In this document: piece by piece, positions 34,119 through 44,429 of the stretch
Layout: the number at the start of each line of letters is the position of its first letter
How positions within the stretch are numbered: position 1 is the stretch's first letter
From: Dichetophora obliterata
Lineage: Eukaryota > Arthropoda > Insecta > Diptera > Sciomyzidae
NCBI GenBank assembly: GCA_963920525.1
Contig: OY986436.1
Location: 83,568,339 to 83,632,338, forward strand
Direction of reading: 5' to 3'
Length of the DNA: 64,000 bases
Notes under the pieces: generated by a model
The model's input: the letters and a program-made list of their open reading frames with translations, nothing else
The model's database searches: none
Told to the model about the DNA's origin: nothing
Program-made: the position numbers and the translations under genes

Positions 34119-34625
34119 GGGAAGTCAATTCCGGGATCCCGGACGATTTAAGCCTCTTTATATCCCGAGATTGTCGTTCCGCGATCCCGGGATTTTTGAA
34201 TAAAAAATTTCTATTACAAATATTCATGTAAATGCAAACATTTCTTTTTAAGTTGATATGAATATAGAATTACAAAAACCTTTTATTGAGGCTGAAAAAG
34301 ATTGTTAGAACGATGAGTATGAATCACGGTGCAAAGACTTTGCAAAGTTTTAGAAGAATTGCAACATCGGGAAGTAAGCTAAGTACAATATTTCAAAATG
34401 GTCAGATATTCTGACTTAGGATAAAATTTTTTTTTTTGTGGTGAAGGCAATCGTGATCGAAACTAACAAATTGCTTACGATTATCGTACAACTATTTGTA
34501 CATCTAGCATAGAATCAGAACGGTGCTTTTCATCAGCGGGTTATATTTGTAATAATATCCGAACAAAACTCTCCAATAAAAAATAAAACACGCGGATCAG
34601 CTTAATGATACTTTAAAAATTAATA
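34119..34625 (+). mobile_element. hAT remnant: left tip plus transposase C-terminus
   Basis: A TAGGGAAGTCAATTCCGGGA tip at 34119 is followed by repeated TCCCG/CGGGA motifs, as in the other hAT ends in this window. About 300 bp later the plus strand encodes (34488-34590) SSIESERCFSSAGYI, then IRTKLSNKK, the conserved hAT C-terminal dimerisation block. The middle of the transposase and the right tip are missing, so this is an internally deleted relic. Confidence 0.75.
34488..34590 (+). pseudogene. hAT transposase dimerisation segment
   Basis: The motif S-x-E-R-x-F-S-x-A-G followed by R-T-K-L-S matches the hATC domain core (usual form S.SER.FS.AG). It is about 30 codons long and ends at TAA. 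Upstream reading is broken. Confidence 0.75.
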
Positions 34626-34812
34626 TGTCTTAATTAATATGTTTTTTCCAAAATTAATATGTCTTAAACACAAAAAATCATGAAGACGGTGTCCAAAAAA
34701 AAAAAAATTGTTACATATAGTAATACCTTAAACTGTTCTGTATTTTATTTTTTTATATTTTTTGTTCTTTAAACATTCAATGGCTAGGCTAAACTAAGAC
34801 CAAAATAATTTT

Positions 34813-34945
34813 TAAGAAACAGCACAAATCGCAAATTTTTTTTTATTTCAGCTCTGCGTATCCAAACAAGAAAAATTTTAAACACGATCAAAAGCATAGA
34901 ATAGAGCATAACAACAACGTCAAGCAAAAACAAAACAAATTCTGC
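34813..34945 (+). repeat. Direct repeat, copy A (partner at 36039-36165)
   Basis: The AAGAAACAGCACAAAT, TTTATTTCAGCTC, ACACGATCAAAAGCATA, AATAGAGCATAACAACAA and GTCAAGCAAA blocks are shared with 36039-36165 in the same orientation. The copies are about 1.2 kb apart. Confidence 0.75.
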
Positions 34946-36038
34946 ATAGACATACAAACATAAAATAAAATTGGTAGGTTTTTGGGGTAGTTCTAATATT
35001 TTTTTACCTTAAAACCAGGGTCTGAAATGTTAGTAGCCCTGGAATTCCAAAATTTCTTCTAACTAAAATCAGAGAATTTATTTTTATATTGATGAAGCCA
35101 TTTTAAATAAGAAACATAATTATATCAATTTTTTTATGAATTTTTTTGTGTTCGAAATACCAAAAACTTTGAGCATTTTTGAAAAACAACAGCAAGTTTC
35201 AACAGCTATTACTTTTTTATTCGAATTTTGGTTTTTGTAATTTTTTTGCTTGAAAAAGCTAAAGACTATGCTTTAGCCAACCGTGAATTTTTAAATTTTG
35301 CATTTTTGAATTTTTTTTGGTAAAAATACTCCAACTCGAAATTTACAAGAGTTACACTTCTAGTAAAAAATTTAATAACGTCCAAGTTATTCAATGTAAT
35401 CACATAATTTGTTTGTTTTTTTATTAAATGCTGTTTAAGAAAACATTTCAACAGTAGTTTATTGCAATTTTTTCAAATTTGAATTTTTTAGATTTATTTT
35501 TACTAAAAAAGAAAAAAATTAAATTATTTCAAAAATTAAAATATCAAAATTAATTGATAATTTTTATCCGATTTTTATATTATATAGCTCATCTTTAGGG
35601 ACAATTTAATAACAAATGAAGTGCATACCAATTTTATGCACAAAATAAGGCGTTATGTGCAAAAACTAGAGAAATTTTCATATGTTTTTCAATTACCAAC
35701 AAAAAGATCAACTCGCGGTAATTTAACGCACTCCTATAGAACTCATATGAATACATGCTGGTTTTTATTGTAAACGTCACGTTTTTAAAAATTCATAATT
35801 TTAATTTTCGAAATATTTTAATTTTTCATACAAATGCATGGCCAGAAGATTGCAGATAAATTAGAATTTTCCAAAACATGGATAAAATATATAAAGATAA
35901 AATATTAAAATATATACATAGAAAGATAAAATATATATCATAAGTATAGATAAATAAAATATATATTCGCTATTTCGCTCATTGAAATAATTTGTTAAGC
36001 CATAACGACATTCACTTGTTTCATATTTGGCTTAGTTA
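34946..36038. other. AT-rich interval between the direct repeats
   Basis: Non-coding and very AT-rich. It could be an insertion flanked by a duplication, but I see no terminal repeats of its own. Confidence 0.35.
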
Positions 36039-36165
36039 AGAAACAGCACAAATTGGCCAATTTGTTTTATTTCAGCTCAGCCAATTAAGAAAAATATCGG
36101 AAACACGATCAAAAGCATAAAATAGAGCATAACAACAATGTCAAGCAAAGAACAAAACAAATTCA
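36039..36165 (+). repeat. Direct repeat, copy B
   Basis: Partner of 34813-34945, at roughly 80-85% identity judged by eye. Confidence 0.75.
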
Positions 36166-37620
36166 TTGCTTGTCTTGCATTTGGTGGTGGTTTTTTTTCT
36201 TTTCGTCTGCCTCTGCTGGCAGAGTCTGTGTTGCTGGCAGCAAACGCTGGCAAAAAACTCTTCGAACCGTATTAATATTCGGATCGTTGGATTTCTGTTA
36301 ATGTTCTGTTAATGTCTCGAAGTAATCTCTCATTTATGTATTCTCTCTGCTTATGGTAGCTGAAATAAGAAACAAAAAATTTTGGACGATACAGTCCCAC
36401 TCATGATAAAATATTATTAGGTAGCCTTGACAACTACTTATTTCCTCACGAGCTGCGATTTCAAACAAAAGAAAACAATATAAAGTGCGGATGTCACACA
36501 CATTGGCAGCTTTCAGCGGAGTTAATAGTTTGCAACTGTTTTTTTTTAAATTTGACTGAGAAACCTTTGCAATTAAATGATCCATTCACAGCAGGTGACT
36601 CCTCTGAATGCGGTCAATGTGTGTGACACACGTTCTCTGTTTTGTTTTTTTTGCTTGACATTTGATGTCCCAGTCAGAGAATATGCTGGCAAAACTACAA
36701 ATGTTTTATGTTGGCCATGAAACTGAAATACTCGCTGCTAATTCGCAACTGTTATGTAAAAATTCGCTGAATGGTAAAATTTTGGTAGCAATCACTAAAA
36801 CTGATCAGGTAGCATACACCATTTAGTCGAGCAAAAAAAATTCTATGCTACATGAACACAACTGTTGAATTAACTGTCAGACGCTGCTACTGACGCTGTT
36901 AAATAAAAAACATAGAAAGAACGAAGCAAATTTAAGTGAGAAACCTTTGCAATTGAATTAAATTCACATAAAAATTATATATAATTGAATTAAATCTAAT
37001 TTCTGACGTGTAGAGTAGCGACACATTCAGAGAAAAAGATCGCTTACTAAGGTTGCGCTACCATTACAGTTCACAACAGTTGTCTGCGCTGAATGCGGCC
37101 AATGAGAATGCAATATGAAAGCAAGAATTGGCAAATATATCAAAATGGATAATATTGACAGTTATGATCACTTAGAAACAGAACACATTCAGTCCTAACA
37201 CTACCTTGTCTAATTTTACTATGTCAGCAAGCAACCATCAATAAGTTTATCTGCTGACAAATCGTTCATAAAAAAATCATGAAGGATATTTACTGTTTTT
37301 CTGCCAATGTATATGTAGATCTGTAGCTGAACTTAAATATATTTACAACAACAATTACCAAGCAAATCTACTACAACGATGAACAGAGAAGAGCAGTATC
37401 ACATCGGTTGCGCAACGTTAAAGGGGATGAACCGAATTGGCGGCGGAATATAAACAGCACTTTGCTTGCTACGTTTTTTGTTTGCCTGGTAGCAAGATCT
37501 CAAGTGGAGGCAATAAAAGAGACTTCACGGCCAGTCAAACAAAAAGCAAATATCAACAATTTATTTTATTTTAGCCTAAAGCTAGCTCTACATATACATT
37601 GAAAAAAACAGTAGCATTCA
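36166..37620. other. Mixed-composition block with internal duplication
   Basis: GAGAAACCTTTGCAATTAAA recurs (36560 and about 36940), as does CTGAATGCGGTCAATG/CTGAATGCGGCCAATG (about 36604 and 37089). Both are in direct orientation 385-485 bp apart, so the block contains a degenerate tandem duplication. TGTCA/TGACA motifs are also present (GGATGTCACACAC, AACTGTCAGACG, ATTGACAGTT). It might be the long terminal repeat or leader of the BEL/Pao element that follows, or host DNA; I cannot decide. Confidence 0.4.
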
Positions 37621-37623
37621 ATA

Positions 37624-37956
37624 GCTGCATTCCCGTGGTCCTTGATCTAGCGCGGCTCTATTTTATTTACAAAACAAAAATTAAAACCAGCTCGATTTAT
37701 AGCTCTATTTCTGATCTTAAAATGCTACCAAGTTTCAAGCATTTTTTATCAAAACGAACATAGTTGGCAAACCTAAATAACTATTCATTTTCCTATTTTG
37801 ACGTTTCACCGCTCAATGGGCGTTTTGGTATTGTTGTTTTCTTTTGTTATTGTTCTTAAAACAGCTGTTTCAAGACTCTGATGACAAATTGATATAAAGT
37901 TGAACTAACGTTGTTTTACTGAGATTTGATCTGATCTAGTGCCACGGGAATGCAGC
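37624..37956. mobile_element. MITE with GCTGCATTCCCGTGG tips
   Basis: The left tip GCTGCATTCCCGTGG and the right tip (its perfect complement) are flanked by TA on each side (37622-37623 and 37957-37958). A second matched block, GATCTAG, follows both tips. It is 333 bp long with no coding capacity. TA flanks suggest Tc1/mariner type, but AAT/TAA-like readings of the same flank leave this open. Confidence 0.7.
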
Positions 37957-38216
37957 TAATGTTTCCCAGCGGAGCATAGGGAGGGGAAAGAACGATGCGT
38001 GAGCAGAGGAACTTATTGATGGTTGTTTGCTTATGTTTTCTAAGTTTCCTATCTTGTTATCTTTGCTGTCTGTATTGATGACGAGAGTTACTCGGAAAAA
38101 GACAATGACGCAAACCAAAGATTTACCCTCAACCCAAAATCGTTCAACGCGCCAAAAGAAGTTTTCACTTCAAAAAAACTAGTTGAAACTTAAAGTGATC
38201 CGAAAAATTAAATATA

Positions 38217-40309
38217 ATGTCACAACGTCTGAAGTTAATGGAGCGTCAAAAAGATATTGGCGAGGAAATTGGATCAATGTACCTGAAATTGAAGTAGCGA
38301 GACCAGTAAGAGGTGTAGTATTAGAAGGACTTTCTACAAAATTAAATTAACTCCCGACTGAATTTGAGAAAAATCATTCCAAATTAATGCCATCTGGAGT
38401 TACTGAGGAATCCTATTTTACTCAAAATTATGAAGCTGAGATTGTAGCATTGATGGGAAAAACAAAAAATTTAATGAAAGAGGACGGAACGCGTTTAACT
38501 GATAATACAATATCGTCAGCCATAAAAGAGCTTAGTGAGAAGATCGACAGCGGTGGGCAAAAAGTAGCTAGCCCGATTCAATGAAACAAGGAAAAGAGAT
38601 TCATGAGAAGGTCAATGAAGTTACGTGGCGAAATTTTTGCTATAATAGCTGATGAAGATCTTAATTCACAGCGACAATGGGATATCATAGGGAAAGAAGT
38701 TGAAATTAAGTTTTTGGAAGTTAAAATGGCATATGAATGCCTAGAAGAGAACAGTAAAGAAGAGAATGAAATCCTTCATGATGAAATGGATAAATACTAT
38801 GGTATGCTAAAAATGATAACTAAAAAAATTGCCAATGCTGGAACAGAAAGAAGACCGGCTAAGCTTAAATTAGAAGACATCAAGATAGCAACTTTTAAAG
38901 GTGATATGAATGAATGGGTTTCATTTCATGACCTGTTCAAAAATCTGATTCATGATTGTCAATATTTCTCGAACGTAGTGAAGATGTATAGATTAAAAGC
39001 GCATGTGAAAGGTGAAGCGGGAAGGCTAATTCAGCACTTAAAAGTTACAGACGATAACTTTAAAACAGCATGGTCCCTTCTTAAACAATTATATAAAAAT
39101 AAAAGATTGTTATTTGCGACACAAGTTAATAAACTGTGGCATCAACCAGGAGGAGTTAATAGTGAGAGTGCTTTCAGCTTGAGAAATCTTCTAGATACAA
39201 CAAATGAGTGTCTCCATTCACTAAAATCATTGGGAATGTACGATAAGAATAGAAAAATTAGTGGGTTTAATGCAATTTTAATATTACAAAAGCTTGACAA
39301 TGACGGGGCTAGGCAGTACGAGTAGACAATCAGCAAACGAAAGGAAATTCAGAAGCTTCAGGACGTACTTGATTTCTTGGAGCAACAATTTTAAGCATTG
39401 GAAGCTAGCAAAGAAAAGAAGACGCCAGGAAAGGTCATTAACAAACAACCTCTAGGACAGACCAATAATTTTCATACATCTCAGCCATATTGTCATTACT
39501 GTAAGATGTACAGGCATAAAATTCAAGTATGTAGAAAGTTTCTGGCAATGATTGCAACGGATCGTCGTTTGTTTATTGGAAATGCAAGAATGTATTACGT
39601 ATGCTTAGATCATCGAAATGAGTTGAAATGTACAAACAAAGCATATAAGTGTTACAAATGCGGGAAAAATCACCATGTTTTACTAAACTATGAAATAGCG
39701 CTAGAAAACAATAATACGCAAATTCAACCGAGGATAGATAGAACAACCGCTATGGTTACACAGGTAGAGGTATTGTTAACAGTGCTTTTAGCTACAGCTC
39801 AGGTACAAATTAAGTCAGTGACTAGTGAGTTTCTGATTTTGAGAGCTTTGGTTGATCAAGAAGCTCAAAAGACGACCATATCTGAAGAAGCGGCGCAGCT
39901 ATTAGCATTACCGAGAATAAAAACAAAGATGGAGTTTATTGGTCTAGGAAACACCATTGTTGGAGTATCAAAAGCAAAAATAAATGTTGAAATTTATCCA
40001 AGATTTATGAATAACGAAGTATTCAGAGCAGAAGCATTTGTATTACCTCATTTGATTAAAACGCAGTTATATCAAGCATTTGAATATGATGTCAGCCAAT
40101 GGAGTAATTATATGTTAGCTGATCCCAATTTTAATAAAGATGAACGAATTGACATCGTGATCGGAGCAGATGTCTATAGCGAGATAGTGGAGCCTGGTAT
40201 CAGAAAGGTGGGGAAGATTCTAGGACCCTCTACAAAATTGGGCTGGATGTTGTCAGGAGTTCTTCAAATCCAATCACGATATAAGAAAATGTTAGCGACA
40301 AATCAATAA
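38217..40309 (+). pseudogene. BEL/Pao gag-protease frame with nonsense mutations
   Basis: The start MSQRLKLMERQKDIGEE (ATG at 38217) is followed by a +2 frame change near 38255. From there one frame runs to 40309, broken only by stops at about 38348, 38582, 39323 and 39392. Segments: HSKLMPSGVTEESYFTQNY (gag N-terminus); ATFKGDMNEWVSFHDLF, then MYRLKAHVKGEAGRLI (the DUF1759-type core, about 38890-39020); CCHC knuckles CHYCKMYRHKIQVC and CYKCGKNHHVLL (about 39490-39680, the second without its final Cys); ALVDQEAQKTTISEEAAQLL (protease, with the active-site DxG/S replaced by DQE); and VIGADVYSEIV near 40165. It is not functional. Confidence 0.82.
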
Positions 40310-40320
40310 TCAAATCATTA
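38217..40320 (+). mobile_element. BEL/Pao LTR retrotransposon remnant (gag and protease only)
   Basis: Gag, CCHC knuckles and an aspartic-protease-like segment are read in one frame. No RT, RNase H or integrase follows, and I could not identify LTRs, so the right side of the element has been lost. The vocabulary (EVSFHDLFKNLIH type, KMYRLKAHVKGEA, LRALVDQ, IVIGADVYSEIV) is that of BEL/Pao polyproteins. Confidence 0.85.
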
Positions 40321-40819
40321 AGAACTTCATCCCTTTACCTGTGTTTATTTATGCACTTAAAGAAAACATGTTCATAATTGAACATAAGCGTTCAATTGGA
40401 TTGGGAGTATTTGTAGTGTTCATATTATCTTTAAATTTTTACTTGTTTTATTTTTTTTCAAAGTTGAGTCGCATAACTAAAATAGTACTTTTTTAGAATT
40501 TCTGATTTTGGTGTTTTTTAGAAAGCGATATTGAATACCAGTGGTAGATGACGTCGCAGTTCAAAGACTTTCATTAAGTCTTATGATCGATGATATATGT
40601 ATAAAACGAAATAAAATCGAAAAAAAAGAGTTATTTTTTTAGATAGATAGGTTAAAAAACTATCTAAAAAATAACATTGCAAGTAAGTTACATTCATTGC
40701 AAGCCTTCTTCAAACACCCATGTGAAAACAGTTTTAGACTTATCATCCATCTATTATATATATTTTTTTTATTAGTTTTATGGATTTTGGTAATTGGTCT
40801 GATGAACAAAAACTAAAAT
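40321..40819. other. AT-rich spacer
   Basis: Nothing recognised. AACATGTTCATAATTGAACA near 40367 is a small palindrome-like sequence that might be an LTR edge; this is unproven. Confidence 0.3.
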
Positions 40820-41845
40820 GTATGTAAATTAATTTCCAGTGACAGCCATCAAAACTTATTACGACACAGCAGACAATATATTAACGACGTGTCAAAATTA
40901 ACATTTTATTACTTGTCCAAGTTTTCAATTGCAAACTTTTATACTATGCATATTAATGTACATACGTGTGTATGAGTGTAAGTATTCAATGAATCCATAT
41001 GTGATAAATTCTGTCCTGCTGGATTAAATGGCTCAACACAGATACTCACGCATACAAACACAGGCAATTTATTCAAAGCAACAGCTCAATACAAATAATC
41101 CAGGGCCATCAATCTAGCAATCTGTTTGCTGTCAATCCATCAATTGCTTCTCCTTCCGCTTCTTAAACACATAGAAGCACAGTGGGCCAAATACGTTAAA
41201 CGGCGACCGCTAACCAATTGAATTTGTCAATTGATTTTAACTGTTCAGGCTAGTGCTTGTCAAAAACAAGAATACAATAATAAAAACAACAACAACTTCA
41301 ACATCCAGCCATCCATTCCATCATTGACGCATCGTCAATGCGCGTCAATATTTTATTAAATGACATTAAACTGTCTCTATCGGCTTAATTAATTTATTGT
41401 TGTTGTATTGATGCTAACACATACATACTCGCACATACGAGCATAGCAAACACACTCCCACTTCCATGCGCTGGCACTATATGTGACAATTTTATTATGA
41501 AAAAAAAATCAATAAAACAATTTCTCATTTTCCAACATGATGTCCTTTATTTGTATGTCCCTCAACCGCTCTTGCAGTCTATCCATTACCTGTGATATTT
41601 TTATTTAAAAAAAAAAACAGCAAAAATTCACCAATTAATTTGCGTATGTGTTTTTTTGATGCTACTAAATCTGACAGTCTGTCAATTGTCTGCAGGGCAT
41701 GCCAGTCTGTTCGGGAAAGTTAAAGTTTATAACGAAATAAAATCATTCACAAAATTATGCTATTGGATTTCAGGAAGATTTTTAAACATAATGCAGTATA
41801 ATCTCGTTAATCTGAACAATAAGATTCTAGAAAGTTTTTAATTTA
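40820..41845. promoter_or_regulatory. Unique TGTCA/TGACA-rich block (candidate regulatory DNA)
   Basis: About nine TGTCA/TGACA pentamers lie in ~860 bp (for example CAGTGACAGCC, CTGTCAATCC, TTTGTCAATTG, CTTGTCAAAA, ATCTGACAGTCTGTCAATTG). A TTGACGCATCGTCAATGCGC block with two overlapping TGACGCA/TGCGTCA-like palindromes sits at about 41326. Mixed composition, no second copy and no transposon features. Function inferred. Confidence 0.35.
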
Positions 41846-43285
41846 ATGAAATGTCTAGAAAATGAAGACTTAAAATAAAACTGATGCTTACTAAATTGAA
41901 TCTCAATTGATTATATTATGACAATATATATTTTAAATGATTTTAATAGATTTAACGATTTTAATATTTTGTATTAAAAAAACCTGTGTAAGTCACTAAA
42001 GAGTAAAAAACTCCTTGGACATCTCACTTGAACGAAAAAACATTGAAAAGATAAAAGTTCCCAAAAATGTTCGTTTATATCACACCTGCAGAAAATTGAA
42101 CCAACTTTTAAATAGTTCCGAACTTATTCCAAAAAGGACCAGTACTGGTGCCTCTACAATTCCCTTTTATATTGATTGAACCTACGCTTCTTCAGTGTTG
42201 ATGTCAAAGGCTATTTCTAAACCCAAAAATATTCCTTTTCCCTATATTTGAAAAAGTTCCATTATGAATATTTCCAAGCTGCTACTTTTTGCTAAAGTTT
42301 CAAAGTAGATCTTTGTGAGCTTTTTTTAGGCTGGATAATTTTTTCGCGTATAAAAAGCTGATTAAAATGATAATTTGATTTGATACCTCTTCCATTTGAT
42401 ACCCATCTGTTATGTTTTCAAGGTTTTAAGTATTTAAATAAATTTTTTAAACAAATCCTTTTTGTAACTAAAAAGTCCCTTTAAAAAAAAATTCGGACAT
42501 TCTAGTGAAAAAGTAAGAATGCATTTTCAGTATCAATTGCCTTTTGTCGTACGTTGTTTACTTCGTGTGTGAAATATTTTTAAAAATTGTGGTACGGTGA
42601 TATCAATTACCGGTTTCAAAAATATTTTTCCATCAATGTATACCTTTGCTTAGAAAACCATTTTATTAAATTAAAAACTTTATAACATTTTAAAAAACAA
42701 TCTAACAATCTAAAAACAATTTAAAATCAAGTATGATTTAAACTATCAAACATTCAGAATTTGTATTTAAATCATATAAAGTCAACATTTTAAAAAACAA
42801 TTACAATTTTTCCAGCTGCTTTCATTTTGCAGTGACAAAAGTTTAATTTTGTGCACATTGTAAAACTTCTCACACAAGTTAATGGATGCATAAAAATAAA
42901 TATGGATGAATTGAAAAAAAAAAACAAAAACTTTTAGTACTTATTAAATTCTTTATGACTGTCTGATGTACGTTTAAATTAAGCTATAAAATGATTATAG
43001 TGTAAAAAATTAAGTTAAAAAGATAACATAAAACAGATACTTTGAACAGAGAAAATTAAAAACGAATTGGCCTTTTCAGTCCATGAAAGGACTTTGACCA
43101 AGCTTCTTATGACAAATTATTTTGTGCGTGTTATTAAATGTTTGTGTGCAAATTATGGCAAGCTAGACCTTCATGTTTTATGCTGATTTCCAATAGATCA
43201 TGTCCTCAAGAAGCTTAACATGACAGTTTTTATTCTCTGAAGTTTGCTATTGTCTTCAGGGACAATGCAATTAAACAATATTCTG
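41846..43285. other. AT-rich spacer, nothing recognised
   Basis: Non-coding. Short frames such as the 72-codon minus-strand one near 43198-43416 show no motif. Confidence 0.3.
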
Positions 43286-43289
43286 TGCA

Positions 43290-43372
43290 GATGGTGTGGA
43301 TTGAACCATGGTTTTTTTGACCTAGACATGCTCTTAACCAGTACGTTAGAGCTGCCATGAAAGAAAATTAAA
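43290..43372 (-). other. tRNA-like sequence (possible SINE head)
   Basis: On the minus strand CTAACGTACTGGTTAAGAGC resembles a D arm/A box and GGTTCAATCC is a good B box, about 35 bases apart. A second B-box-like GGGTTCAATCCCC lies on the plus strand near 43584 without an A box. Probably SINE or tRNA relics. Confidence 0.4.
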
Positions 43373-43734
43373 CCATCACACCAAATAGACAGATCAAAAA
43401 AGGGTTCATCAACCAAAAACTACAATAATTATATCCGAAGTATATTGTGATATAAAATTCGAGCCAGGCATAATATTTTTGGCATTTTGGTATTTTTTGG
43501 CCTTTTCAGTTTCAAAAGCCCCAAAGCTCTTTCGATTAAATTATGGATTTTTTGAAAACTTAAAAAAAACAGAAAATCTAGCCCGGGTTCAATCCCCAGC
43601 TCAGACATACTGTTTCTTAAATTTTCTTTTCTAATTAGCTAATTGTTTCGCTCTCATTTGATAGAAAAACTCATAGGATTTGATAGAAAAACAGTTACAT
43701 TTGAATAGTTAAAATAATTTTTGAATTTCCAAAG

Positions 43735-44040
43735 GACTTATTGCTTTAAAAAAAAAAAATTGTTGACGTAGAAGTACGTCTTACAGCGCGGTTTGTATGG
43801 GGGAGTCTTTGTCACATTTTTTTAAGCACATGTAACTTTTTTATACACAATTCGTGGTATAACTTCAGTAAATTGGAACAAAATGTATGGAAGCAAAAAA
43901 TCTTCACCGATTAATTTTTGAAAACTTCTAGTCGAAACAAATTTTTCTGTATCCTTAGTTTTTTCTGCGACATGCTTTTTGACCTTGCCCGAGTGTTTTT
44001 GTATATCATTGTAAGGGTTATTTCTGAAATTGCAATTATA
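43735..44040. other. Short palindrome GACGTAGAAGTACGTC and flanks
   Basis: GACGTAGAAGTACGTC at about 43764-43779 is a near-perfect palindrome, followed by TTACAGCGCGG. The rest is AT-rich and non-coding. Confidence 0.35.
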
Positions 44041-44046
44041 TACGTT

Positions 44047-44396
44047 CCAATTTTGTTGATGTGAACCTCTTAATTTAGGCATAATCAACAACCTGTCAAG
44101 AGTTCCATATGATACAATGTACGCGCTAGAAGATATTCGGGTTCGAAGTTAACCAAAATCTGTTTGGTTTTAAGTTGAAATTGTGAAGGGCATTTTTAAG
44201 ATAACTGTCTCGTCTACAATTTTGTTGTAAGCATATTTTATGTTCGACAAAGAGAATCGAGAATATTGGCGAATTACCAATTTCGGGCAACCTTGAACCC
44301 GAATATATTATAGCGCGTACATGGAATCATATTAAACTCTTGATTGGTTGTTAATTATACCTTATTAAGAGGTTTGCACCAACAAAATTAAGTCGA
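44047..44396. repeat. Foldback: ~110-bp inverted arms around a ~115-bp centre
   Basis: The left arm (about 44047-44160) contains AATTTTGTTGATGTGAACCT, ATAATCAACAACC, TCAAGAGTTCCATATGAT, TGTACGCGCTA and ATATTCGGGTTCGAAG. The reverse complement of 44275-44396 contains AATTTTGTTGGTGCAAACCT, ATAATTAACAACC, TCAAGAGTTTAATATGAT, TGTACGCGCTA and ATATTCGGGTTCAAGG. It lies just outside the proposed end of the Helentron-like element at 44430 and may be separate. Confidence 0.75.
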
Positions 44397-44429
44397 AAAT
44401 TTTTCGGTTTCAGTTTTCTTAAAAAAAAA

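Noticed and set aside
43198..44091. Two minus-strand open frames of 72 and 89 codons
   Set aside because: No recognisable domain; the first overlaps a tRNA-like segment and the second an AT-rich spacer and foldback arm.
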